Shown piece after piece: positions 51,553 through 59,513 of a DNA stretch of 64,000 nt (its first letter is position 1; every line of letters begins with the position of its first letter). The DNA is from Palsa-360 sp963719875 (GTDB taxonomy: Bacteria; Acidobacteriota; Terriglobia; Acidiferrales; UBA7541), in NCBI GenBank assembly GCA_963719875.1, contig CAVRDJ010000002.1, positions 1,550,001-1,614,000 on the forward strand. The letters are read 5' to 3'. Made by a program: the position numbers and the translations under genes. Under the pieces are notes generated by a model, which ran no database searches, was not told the DNA's origin, and saw only the letters and a program-made list of their open reading frames with translations.

Positions 51553-53709
51553 TTACGGCAGCAACCCGAACACGGCCACGCTGTTTGTCGTTGCGGCAAA
51601 CACCTTGCCGTCGGCGATCATCGGCGTGATGAATTTGTTGCCAGAGCCGAAATGGTCGCGGCCGCTGGATGCCTGGTCGCTGTTGTAGAGTTCTTGTGTC
51701 AGATCATTTGCGGCGAAGGCGTGCAGGACGGCGTTGCCTGTATTTTCAATCGCCCAGACGATTCCGTTGGACGTCCCATTTGCAGATACGCTGGGCAGCA
51801 CGCCGGGATAAGTGAACGACGCGCCGGTTTCCACAGGCGTGGTGGAAAGTTTTCCGTTGGCGATCGAGAAGGATTTTAGAGTCGCGTCCCTGGCGCAGTA
51901 GTACACCGTGCTATTGAAATACGCCGGGACGCCCCATACCCCGTGCGGCAGAGCGCCAGGCAATTCCTGATACACGTTGTTCGACGTCGGGCTGAACTTG
52001 CCCATGTTGTTGCGGTTCACGACGTAGATGTTTCCGTCTTTGCCCGCACCCACCGCCAGATTGAGAGTGCTCCCTGTGCCGTAGCTCAGGTCAGGCAGCA
52101 CCATGGCCCCGCCGGAACCGAGGTCCGCATCTTGGCCCGACTCGCTGACCGTGTTCGACATATTGAAATAGTCCGCGACCTTGAGATTGCCGCCCGTGGT
52201 GGAAACCTGGACGAAGCCGTTGCCGTAGTCCTGCTTGTTCGGGAAGCCGTTGGCGTCCAGGGAGGTGTCGAATGTGCCGTTGGCGATCAGGGCGTAGATG
52301 TTTCCCTGCGCGTCGGCCGCCAAGCCTCCGCCGCTCTGCCAGATCGAACCTTCGTTGCCGTTGGGAGTGAGATTGAGCACGCTCGTTTGTGCCAGGGTCG
52401 CCTGGTTGTAGCCCATGATCCACGCGGTGTACGGGCTGAAATCGCAATGCGAAGCCCAGCTCGTATAAATCACGCCGTTCAATAGAAGCAGCGCGGCTCG
52501 TTCCTTGTATTGCTTCGGATCGAAGACGACTTGCCCACCGGAACTATTGGCTCCGGTTCCGGGATAGGTCGCCTGGACCGCGATGGGCCCGCCTTCCAGT
52601 TCCGCGCCCGTCGTGATGTCGAGGGCGTGCAGGCGCTGAAAATAAGTCGAACCGTTTTTCGACATGGCGACGGCATACAGAATCCCGTGCGCGCCGGCTG
52701 CGCGGTCGATCACCGGCGTCGAGGTGACGCCGATTTCCGGCGTGACTTGGCCGCAACCGCGATTGTCGCTGCTCGTCTCGCCCGATCCAAGCAGCGAAAC
52801 TTTCCAGAGCTGCGCACCGGTGTCAGAATCGAAAGCGTAGACCGAGTCGTGCTCCGTCGCGATGAACACCACGTTGTGCAGGCTACCCGCCACGGAGAGT
52901 TGAGACAGGTACAGCGGCTCCGCGTCCACCCCGCCGTCCACGGCGAGGTTGCGGAGCAGGCCGAATGTTGTCGAATTCACGTTGGCCTGCGTCAATTTCG
53001 TTTCGGTTGTGTTTTCGCCGGTGCGGCCAATGTCGTTGTGGTAGGTCGTGACATCGGTCCCGGGGGAAGTAACAACCGGGTTGACGGTAAGTGTCGCCGA
53101 ATTGCTGGTAATGCTGGTCACCGAGTTCGTCACAATCACGCGGAAGGTCGCGCCGTTGTCGCCGGAAACCGTTGCCGGTGTCGTGTACATGGCCAAGGTC
53201 GCGCCGGAAATGTTCGCGTTATTCTTTTGCCACTGATAATTGAGAGGCGAAGTACCCCCGGCCACTACGGAAAAATTCGCAGTCTGCCCTACAGTCACCG
53301 TCCGGTTGGCCGGTTGCGTGGTGATGCTCGGTCCTACAGGGGCCGGATCAACGGTCAACGTGGCGGAACTGCTAGTCGCGCTGCCGGCAGAGTTACTGAC
53401 GACCACGCGGAATGTCGCGCCATTGTCGCCGGAAACCGTCGCGGGTATCGTGTAGGTTGCTGACGTCGCGCCGCTGATGTCTGCGTTGTTTTTCTGCCAC
53501 TGGTAGGTGAACGGCCCGCTTCCGGTCACCATCACGGAGAATATCGCCGGTCGTCCCACCGTGACGGTCTGGCTTGCCGGCTGGATCGCGAACGCGGGGG
53601 CGGCCGTATTCGACGATGGAATACTAGTGCCGGCGCAACCCCACAGTGTCAGCGCAAGCGCGAGAAAACATGCGGCTCCAGCGAATTGCTGCTTGCGTGC
53701 AGTGAACAT
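51553..53709 (-). CDS. Lipoprotein with two Ig-like domains and a PQQ-type propeller
   Basis: A 718-aa exported protein. The N-terminus MFTARKQQFAGAACFLALAL ending in TLWGC is a lipoprotein signal. Two tandem Ig-like domains (about 45-125 and 128-210) share the blocks TVTVGxxAxFSV, YQWQKNNADISGAT and ATVSGDNGATFRV. The rest is an eight-blade PQQ-type propeller (VVFIATEHDSVYAFDSDTGA near 280). No dehydrogenase active-site set is seen, so a binding or adhesive role is likely. Two earlier ATGs (53730, 53787) are possible; 53709 gives the cleanest signal peptide. Confidence 0.82.
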   Translation of the reverse strand: MFTARKQQFAGAACFLALALTLWGCAGTSIPSSNTAAPAFAIQPASQTVTVGRPAIFSVMVTGSGPFTYQWQKNNADISGATSATYTIPATVSGDNGATFRVVVSNSAGSATSSSATLTVDPAPVGPSITTQPANRTVTVGQTANFSVVAGGTSPLNYQWQKNNANISGATLAMYTTPATVSGDNGATFRVIVTNSVTSITSNSATLTVNPVVTSPGTDVTTYHNDIGRTGENTTETKLTQANVNSTTFGLLRNLAVDGGVDAEPLYLSQLSVAGSLHNVVFIATEHDSVYAFDSDTGAQLWKVSLLGSGETSSDNRGCGQVTPEIGVTSTPVIDRAAGAHGILYAVAMSKNGSTYFQRLHALDITTGAELEGGPIAVQATYPGTGANSSGGQVVFDPKQYKERAALLLLNGVIYTSWASHCDFSPYTAWIMGYNQATLAQTSVLNLTPNGNEGSIWQSGGGLAADAQGNIYALIANGTFDTSLDANGFPNKQDYGNGFVQVSTTGGNLKVADYFNMSNTVSESGQDADLGSGGAMVLPDLSYGTGSTLNLAVGAGKDGNIYVVNRNNMGKFSPTSNNVYQELPGALPHGVWGVPAYFNSTVYYCARDATLKSFSIANGKLSTTPVETGASFTYPGVLPSVSANGTSNGIVWAIENTGNAVLHAFAANDLTQELYNSDQASSGRDHFGSGNKFITPMIADGKVFAATTNSVAVFGLLP

Positions 53710-53984
53710 AGTGAAATCCCGATCCCTCATGGCCCTGATTCCCAAAGGGGCGAAAACCGGATGACCTGTGACACGATAGGCTGACACTTCTTAGTTTAGC
53801 CCTGAAGGGCCTTTGGAACACCTGTTCGCAAGGCCGGATTCGGTCTCCTGTTCAGCGCGGGCATATTTGGACTTGGCAGTGGCATCACGCGAACGCGTGC
53901 GCGCTATACTCGCATGTCCTGAAGCAAGAAGGGAAGCGCACGGGGATTGGATGGTCCGTGTGGTTATGCTAACGTCTTTCCCTT

Positions 53985-54602
53985 ATGTCACATCGCATTG
54001 GCGTGCTGCTCTCCGGACGTGGATCGAATTTCGAGGCGCTGGCCGATAGCATTGCGGCCGGGCGAATCCCCGGCGCGGAAATCGCCTTGGTGATCAGCAA
54101 TCGCGAAGGCGCGCCCGGTCTTGCGCGCGCAGCGGCGCGAGGAATCGCCTCGAAGACGATTCCATCGAAGGGCTTGGCGCGTGAGGAGTATGACCGGCTC
54201 GTTGTGGAGGAGCTGCGGAAAGCGGGAGTCAAGATCGTGTGCCTCGCGGGCTTCATGCGCCTGCTGTCGCCTTATTTTGTGGCCGCGTATCCGCAGCGTA
54301 TCCTGAATGTTCACCCGTCGCTCTTGCCGTCGTTTCCCGGCCTGGAAGCGCAGCGGCAGGCGCTGGAATACGGCGTGAAGTTCAGCGGTTGCACCGTGCA
54401 TCTGGTGGATGAAAACCTGGACGCCGGGCCGATCCTCGCGCAAGCCATCGTGCCCGTGCGCGAGGAGGACACGGACGAAACGCTGTCCGCGCGCATCCTC
54501 GCCGAGGAGCACCGCATTTACACCGAAGCCGTGCGCCTGATTCTTTCAGGCCAATTTCGCATCGTGGGCCGCCGCGTGATTCCCGTCGGAAACCCGTCAT
54601 GA
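53985..54602 (+). CDS. purN: Phosphoribosylglycinamide formyltransferase
   Basis: A 205-aa PurN, which transfers formyl from 10-formyl-THF to GAR in purine synthesis. LSGRGSNFEAL binds the phosphate; Asn/His are in NVHPSLLPSFPG, and the catalytic Asp in DENLDAGPILAQ. Full family length. Overlaps tyrS by ATGA. Confidence 0.97.
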   Translation: MSHRIGVLLSGRGSNFEALADSIAAGRIPGAEIALVISNREGAPGLARAAARGIASKTIPSKGLAREEYDRLVVEELRKAGVKIVCLAGFMRLLSPYFVAAYPQRILNVHPSLLPSFPGLEAQRQALEYGVKFSGCTVHLVDENLDAGPILAQAIVPVREEDTDETLSARILAEEHRIYTEAVRLILSGQFRIVGRRVIPVGNPS

Positions 54603-55912
54603 CAACGAAACCTCAATTCGACCCTGTCGACAAGCAGCTCGCGTACTTGCGCAAAGGCGCCGCGGAAATTATTCGCGAGGAAGACTTGCGCGCGAAACTC
54701 GAATCTTCATTGAAGACGGGAAAACCGCTGCGAGTCAAGCTGGGCGTGGACCCGACGGCGCCCGACCTGCACCTGGGCCACACCGTCGTGCTGCGCAAGC
54801 TGAAACATTTTCAGGATTTGGGCCACACCGCGATTTTTCTGGTCGGCGATTTTACCGCGATGGTCGGCGATCCCACCGGGCAATCCGAGACGCGCCCGCC
54901 GCTGACGCGCGAGCAAGTGGATGCGAATGCAAAAACGTATCTTGAACAGGTCTACAAAATTCTGAGCAAAGAAAATACCGAAGTCCGCTACAACAGCGAG
55001 TGGCTCGGAAAACTTACCGGGCACGACATGATCCGTCTGTGCGCGCATTATCGTTTGGCGCGCATGCTCGAGCGGGAGGATTTTCGCTCGCGCCTGGCGG
55101 GCAATCTGCCCATTTCCATTCACGAATTGCTCTACCCGCTTCTGCAAGCCTACGATTCGGTCGCGCTCGAAGCCAACGTCGAACTGGGCGCCACCGAACA
55201 GAAATTCAACTTGCTCGTCGGCCGCGAAATCCAGCGCGAATACGGCCAGGCGTCGCAGGTGGCGCTGACCATGCCGATCCTCGTGGGCCTCGATGGCCAG
55301 CGCAAAATGTCGAAGTCGCTGGGCAACTACGTTGGCATAAGTGAAACACCTTCGGACATGTTCGGCAAGCTGATGTCTCTCTCCGACGGGATGATGTGGC
55401 CTTACTTTGACCTCGTGACCGACCGCACGCCGCAGGAAATCGCCGCGCTTGCAGAAGAGGTGAAAACGGGCGCGAAGCATCCGATGGACGTGAAGATGTC
55501 GCTGGCGAAGGAAATTATCGCCGGATTTCACGGCGAGGCCGCGGCCGAAAAAGCCGCAGCGGAATTTCAGCGTGTTTTCCGCGATCGCAAAGCGCCAGAG
55601 GAGATGAAGGAATTTGTACTGAAGCCCCAGACCCAATTGGGGGCGATATTTATTCAGTCAAGGAACCGGGACATCGTAGAAAGCCAAACGATTACAGGTT
55701 TGTCCACTGAATCAGAAAAGTGGTCACGTCTCCTGCCGTATTTCGGATTAGCAAGCTCCGCTTCCGAAGCGGAACGTGTTATGAAACAGGGTGGATTCGA
55801 GCTTGACGGGAATACCGTGCAAGATCCTGCAGTCAGGTTGGACTTGACCCGTCGTGCCGCCTACAGTTTGCGCTTAGGCAAAAAGAAATTCCTGCGCATT
55901 GTCGTCGAATGA
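54599..55912 (+). CDS. tyrS: Tyrosyl-tRNA synthetase
   Basis: A 437-aa class I synthetase. Signature DLHLGHTVVL near residue 57 (HIGH) and RKMSKSLGNYVG near 238 (KMSKS); the C-terminal S4 RNA-binding domain covers about residues 365-437 (ASEAERVMKQGGFELDGNTV). It belongs to the longer bacterial TyrRS group (TyrZ-like) by length. Translationally coupled to purN, an unusual pairing. Confidence 0.96.
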   Translation: MTTKPQFDPVDKQLAYLRKGAAEIIREEDLRAKLESSLKTGKPLRVKLGVDPTAPDLHLGHTVVLRKLKHFQDLGHTAIFLVGDFTAMVGDPTGQSETRPPLTREQVDANAKTYLEQVYKILSKENTEVRYNSEWLGKLTGHDMIRLCAHYRLARMLEREDFRSRLAGNLPISIHELLYPLLQAYDSVALEANVELGATEQKFNLLVGREIQREYGQASQVALTMPILVGLDGQRKMSKSLGNYVGISETPSDMFGKLMSLSDGMMWPYFDLVTDRTPQEIAALAEEVKTGAKHPMDVKMSLAKEIIAGFHGEAAAEKAAAEFQRVFRDRKAPEEMKEFVLKPQTQLGAIFIQSRNRDIVESQTITGLSTESEKWSRLLPYFGLASSASEAERVMKQGGFELDGNTVQDPAVRLDLTRRAAYSLRLGKKKFLRIVVE

Positions 55913-55935
55913 GCATTTGGGTCAGCTTCGCAGCG

Positions 55936-56005
55936 ATCCCGGGAACGCCAATCTCCCGATTGGCGGGTTTTGGGACGCCAATCGGGAGATTGGCGTTCCC
56001 GGGAT
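55936..56005. repeat. Perfect 30-bp inverted repeat between tyrS and zapA
   Basis: ATCCCGGGAACGCCAATCTC at 55936 opens a 30-nt arm that is exactly mirrored at 55976-56005 across a 10-nt loop GGTTTTGGGA. Each arm also contains the smaller dyad CGCCAATC-TCCC-GATTGGCG, so the element can fold as one long or two short hairpins, as in the GTAG family. Confidence 0.9.
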
Positions 56006-56087
56006 TTCCAACCACGTTCAGCAACGGGCGCTTGCCATGCGCGGCGGAACAGAACAAAATAGGCGCGTCCAGCAGGGAGCGTACGCA

Positions 56088-56378
56088 ATGTCGAATCGCG
56101 TGAAAGTGGAGATTTACGGGCAGAGCTACACCTTGGGCGGAGATCTGGACGAGGCCTACGTCCAGAAACTGGCGCGCTACGTGGACCAAAAAATGATTGC
56201 GGTGGGTGAAGCGACTCAAACGGTGGACTCCGTCCGAGTCGCCGTGCTCGCGGCCATGGCCATTGCCGACGAACTCCATTCGCGCCAGCAGGATACCGGC
56301 CACCGGGACGACGCGTTGCGGGAGCGCGCCCAGCAGTGCCTGACCATCCTGGAACGCGCCCTGAAACAGACTGCGTAG
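56088..56378 (+). CDS. zapA: Cell division protein ZapA
   Basis: A 96-aa ZapA: MSNRVKVEIYGQSYTLGGDL... with the beta-hairpin head and a C-terminal coiled coil (SVRVAVLAAMAIADELHSRQ). It bundles FtsZ filaments at the Z ring. AGGGAG about nine bases upstream of ATG 56088 sets the start; the open frame upstream only covers the palindrome. The gene follows tyrS on the same strand. Confidence 0.92.
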   Translation: MSNRVKVEIYGQSYTLGGDLDEAYVQKLARYVDQKMIAVGEATQTVDSVRVAVLAAMAIADELHSRQQDTGHRDDALRERAQQCLTILERALKQTA

Positions 56379-56449
56379 GAAAGGCTTCAGCCGGTCGCAT
56401 TTTTGGTAGAGCAGCAAACGGAAACCAGACAGGCTGAAGCCTATCCTAC
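56375..56449. repeat. GTAG nested-palindrome repeat, copy 11
   Basis: GTAGGAAAGGCTTCAGCCGG on the left and CCAGACAGGCTGAAGCCTAT then CCTACA on the right; interior GCATTTTTGGTAGAGCAGC differs from the usual TCCTTGCAAGGA centre. It begins inside the zapA stop codon, where it may end that transcript. Confidence 0.75.
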
Positions 56450-56459
56450 ACCCGCCCAA

Positions 56460-56563
56460 CCGTTACTCTTCGGGGCGGCGTAACGGGCAACGCTTTACGT
56501 ACGTCCTACATCAAGTTAGTATTCAAGAGGTCTGTCTCCTAGCTTAGGTCGGCCTAGCACACT
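56460..56563 (+). promoter_or_regulatory. Duplicated leader L1 upstream of small CPYCHLGH protein 1
   Basis: Matches 62637-62726 in blocks: CCGTTACTCTTCGGG, GCGT, CAAC-G-CTTTACG, ATCAAGTTAGTATT and CCTAGCTTAGGTCG, with variable bases between. Both copies end at the start codon of a paralogous gene. It probably holds the promoter and regulator site of the metal-efflux operon. Confidence 0.6.
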
Positions 56564-56842
56564 GTGTCAAAGACGATTCGAATCCTCGTGGTTTCCCTGG
56601 CGTTACTCGCGCTATTGGTATTCGCCACGGGTGTGGTCAGCGATTGGAATCACCAGGGCTCGCACGACGACGCGCGTTGCCCGTACTGCCACTTGGGTCA
56701 CCAAGCCCCGGCGCAGTTAGTCGCCGCGCCGTCGGTGTCCCTGCTGAAGCCGGTTGCTTCATTGCCGCTTCCGCAAGACGCGGTTCTAGCCACGGGCCCG
56801 GATTTTTCGCAGACCTCGCCGCGCGCGCCTCCCTCTGCTTAA
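56564..56842 (+). CDS. Small membrane protein with CPYCHLGH motif, copy 1
   Basis: A 92-aa protein. Residues ~3-25 are one hydrophobic helix (IRILVVSLALLALLVFATGV), then VSDWNHQGSHDDARCPYCHLGHQAP and a Pro/Ala/Leu-rich tail ending SPRAPPSA. CxxCH plus downstream His and the upstream WNH give a likely metal or heme-like ligand set outside the cytoplasm. GTG start fits the alignment with copy 2. It lies first in the RND efflux operon. The pattern loosely resembles DUF2946 proteins; the true function is unknown. Confidence 0.72.
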   Translation: MSKTIRILVVSLALLALLVFATGVVSDWNHQGSHDDARCPYCHLGHQAPAQLVAAPSVSLLKPVASLPLPQDAVLATGPDFSQTSPRAPPSA

Positions 56843-56984
56843 TCACCTCGCTTAGGCGCCTGTTGTTAAGGGCGCTATCCGTATCTAATTTCATCTAGTT
56901 CGGGTCTCTTGAGTTCTTCCGGCGTTCCAAATTTTCGGGGATGCCGGATCAAGAGTCTCGACCGTTCCTTGCAGGAGAGAAACA

Positions 56985-58295
56985 ATGGACACGAAGTCTA
57001 GGGCCCATACCTGGTGGCCTCTGATCGCCCTGGGACTCTTGGGGTTACTCGCTCCTGGCCGCGCTTTTGGGCAGGCCGGAGCGCAAGCCGCGGCGCAGAG
57101 TCCCCCAGTTCGCGTCACGCTCGACGCTGCGATCGATCTGGCAGTGAAACATAATCATTCATTGCAGGCGGCACGCACGTTGATCCTGCAGAATCAGGCC
57201 CAGGAAATCACCGCCAACCTGCGGCCCAATCCGGTGGCGCTCGTCGATGAGCAATACATGCCGTTCTTCTCACCCGGCGCATTTAGTGCGGATTACATAA
57301 ACCAAACTGCGGTCTATGACCTGGGTTTCTCCTACCTGATCGAGCGCGGTAAGAAACGGCAGCATCGCTTGGGGGCGGCCAAAGACCAGACGGCTGTGAC
57401 TTCTGCACAGGTGGACGACAACGAGCGGACGCTCACGTTTAATGTTGCGTCTCAATTCATTTCGGCCGTTCTCGCGCAAGCGGATCTGGATTTGGCGGAG
57501 ACAGATCTGGCGAGTTTCCAGCAGACCGTGGACATTAGCCAGGCGTCATTCCAAGCCGGCGCCATGAGCGGAGGCGACCTGCTGAAGATCAAGCTGCAAC
57601 TGCTGCAATTCCAAATGGATGTCTCGGCGGCCAAGCTGGCCCGCGTCCAGGCATTGGCCAGCCTGCGCCAGTTGCTCGGCTACGAATCCGTTCCCGAAGC
57701 CTATGAAGTCGTGGGAGACCTCGAATACAAGCCGGTGAAACTTGGCGAGGACGATCTGAAAGCAATGGCGCTCCGGCAGCGTCCGGACGTTCGCGCCGCC
57801 CAATTGGGCGTGACGGCGGCGCAAAGCCAATTCACGCTGGCGAAGGCCAACGGGAAGAAAGACCTGGGTTTCACTTTCACTTACAACCACCTCGGCGGCG
57901 TCAACACGGGCTCGCTGTTCTTTAACATCCAAATGCCGATCTTCGACCGCAACCAAGGCGAAATCGCGCGCACGCAATACGCGATCACACAGTCGCAAGA
58001 GCTATCCGGCGAGCAGGCCTCCATTGCGCTCACCGATGTGGCCAACTCGTATGAAGCGCTTCGCACCGATGACCAAGTCGTGCAGCTGTATCAATCCGGC
58101 TATCTGAAAAACGCCGAGGATTCGCGCGACATCAGCCAGTACGCGTACCAGCATGGTTCCGCCAGCTTGCTCGATTATCTGGACGCCGAGCGAAATTATC
58201 GCGCTACCGAGCTTGGCTACCGGCAAGCGCTCGCAGGTTACATGACTTCGCTCGAGCAACTGCGCCAGGCAGTGGGAACCAGGAGTTTGCCATGA
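56985..58295 (+). CDS. TolC/CusC-like outer membrane efflux protein
   Basis: A 436-aa outer-membrane factor with a signal peptide (MDTKSRAHTWWPLIALGLLG...GRAFGQ). Two OEP repeats with long coiled coils follow (LRPNPVALVDEQYMPFF, then LAQADLDLAETDLASFQQTV in the first half and ALRQRPDVRAAQLGVTAAQS in the second), the TolC layout. It would form the exit duct of the adjacent RND pump. ATGA overlap with the adaptor gene. Confidence 0.92.
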   Translation: MDTKSRAHTWWPLIALGLLGLLAPGRAFGQAGAQAAAQSPPVRVTLDAAIDLAVKHNHSLQAARTLILQNQAQEITANLRPNPVALVDEQYMPFFSPGAFSADYINQTAVYDLGFSYLIERGKKRQHRLGAAKDQTAVTSAQVDDNERTLTFNVASQFISAVLAQADLDLAETDLASFQQTVDISQASFQAGAMSGGDLLKIKLQLLQFQMDVSAAKLARVQALASLRQLLGYESVPEAYEVVGDLEYKPVKLGEDDLKAMALRQRPDVRAAQLGVTAAQSQFTLAKANGKKDLGFTFTYNHLGGVNTGSLFFNIQMPIFDRNQGEIARTQYAITQSQELSGEQASIALTDVANSYEALRTDDQVVQLYQSGYLKNAEDSRDISQYAYQHGSASLLDYLDAERNYRATELGYRQALAGYMTSLEQLRQAVGTRSLP

Positions 58296-59494
58296 CGATC
58301 AAGAGCAGGGATATAAATCGTAGCAGGCTGCAGCGTGCGCGGCGCTCCGCTATATTCTGCGGGGCGCTGGCGTCAGCATTTGCGCTTGCCGGTTGCGGCG
58401 GCGCGGGCCAAAACGCAAATAAAATGACTTCGTTCTCAACCGCCGAAAGCGCGGCGAGCAAGGCGGAACTGTTCTCCCTGCCACCCGAGCAAATATCGCA
58501 CATTCAGATCTACACGGTTGCCCAAGCGCCGTTCGCGCGCACCCTGCGCCTGTCAGGGGCGGTGGCATACAACAGCTACTTGACGACTCCGGTGATTACG
58601 CAAGTGGGCGGGCCCGTGAGCCGCATCGTGGTTACTCCCGGCGAGCACGTGCGCGCGGGCCAGCCGCTGCTGTACGTGGCCAGCCCTGACTACTCGCAAA
58701 TGCGCTCTGCCTACATCAAGGCGCGCAATGCTTTCCAACTCGCGGACCGATTTTACAAGCGCGCGCAGGACCTCTTCGCGCATCAAGCCATCTCGCAGGC
58801 CGATCTCGAGCAGGCCGAATCCAACCGCGCACAAGCAGAGGCAGACCTGCAATCCAGCGAACAGGCCATTCGCGTTCTGGGGATCACGAACCCGGAAAGT
58901 ATCCTGACCGCACCTTCGTCCGCGGAATTGCCGCTGCTGGCGCCGCTGGCGGGGGAAGTAGTGGAACGCCTCTGCTCGCCGGGGCAATTGCTCCAGGCCG
59001 GCGGAACACAGTGCTTCACCCTTTCGGACATGAACAGCGTGTGGGTGCTCGTGAACGTCTACCAGAACGAGATCGCCTACGTGCATGTCGGCGAGGATGT
59101 GACCATTGATAACGAAACGTATCCCGGCGTGGTGCGCGGCAAGATTCAGTACGTGGCGCCTGCGCTTGATCCGACCACGCGGACCCTGCCAGCGCGCATC
59201 GAAGCCTCCAATCCCGGCGAACGGCTGAAAAAAGATATGTATGTAACCGCGGAAGTGCGCGCCGGGGTGATTCCAAACGCGCTGTTGGTTCCCGACGCCT
59301 CGGTGCTGCGTGACACCGAAAACATGCCGTACGTCTACCTGCAGACCGGCAGCAACCAGTTTGCAAGACGCATGGTGACGCTCGGCGAAACCCAAAGCGG
59401 AAAAACACAAATTGTGACCGGCCTGCAGGCCGGCGACAAAGTGGTCGGTGACGGCAGCTTGTTCCTGCAATTTCAGAACTCGCTGCAGCGGTGA
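58292..59494 (+). CDS. CusB-like RND periplasmic adaptor (lipoprotein)
   Basis: A 400-aa membrane-fusion protein with a lipobox LAGC (Cys35) after a hydrophobic run. Barrel-sandwich hybrid: VGGPVSRIVVTPGEHVRAGQ..., coiled hairpin about 150-205, and LPLLAPLAGEVVERLCSPGQ; beta-barrel and membrane-proximal domains follow (VTIDNETYPGVVRGKIQYVA). It links the inner-membrane pump to the duct. No N-terminal Met-rich metal site as in E. coli CusB is seen. Confidence 0.92.
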   Translation: MTIKSRDINRSRLQRARRSAIFCGALASAFALAGCGGAGQNANKMTSFSTAESAASKAELFSLPPEQISHIQIYTVAQAPFARTLRLSGAVAYNSYLTTPVITQVGGPVSRIVVTPGEHVRAGQPLLYVASPDYSQMRSAYIKARNAFQLADRFYKRAQDLFAHQAISQADLEQAESNRAQAEADLQSSEQAIRVLGITNPESILTAPSSAELPLLAPLAGEVVERLCSPGQLLQAGGTQCFTLSDMNSVWVLVNVYQNEIAYVHVGEDVTIDNETYPGVVRGKIQYVAPALDPTTRTLPARIEASNPGERLKKDMYVTAEVRAGVIPNALLVPDASVLRDTENMPYVYLQTGSNQFARRMVTLGETQSGKTQIVTGLQAGDKVVGDGSLFLQFQNSLQR

Positions 59495-59513
59495 GTCGAG
59501 AGCACACAAAAAC

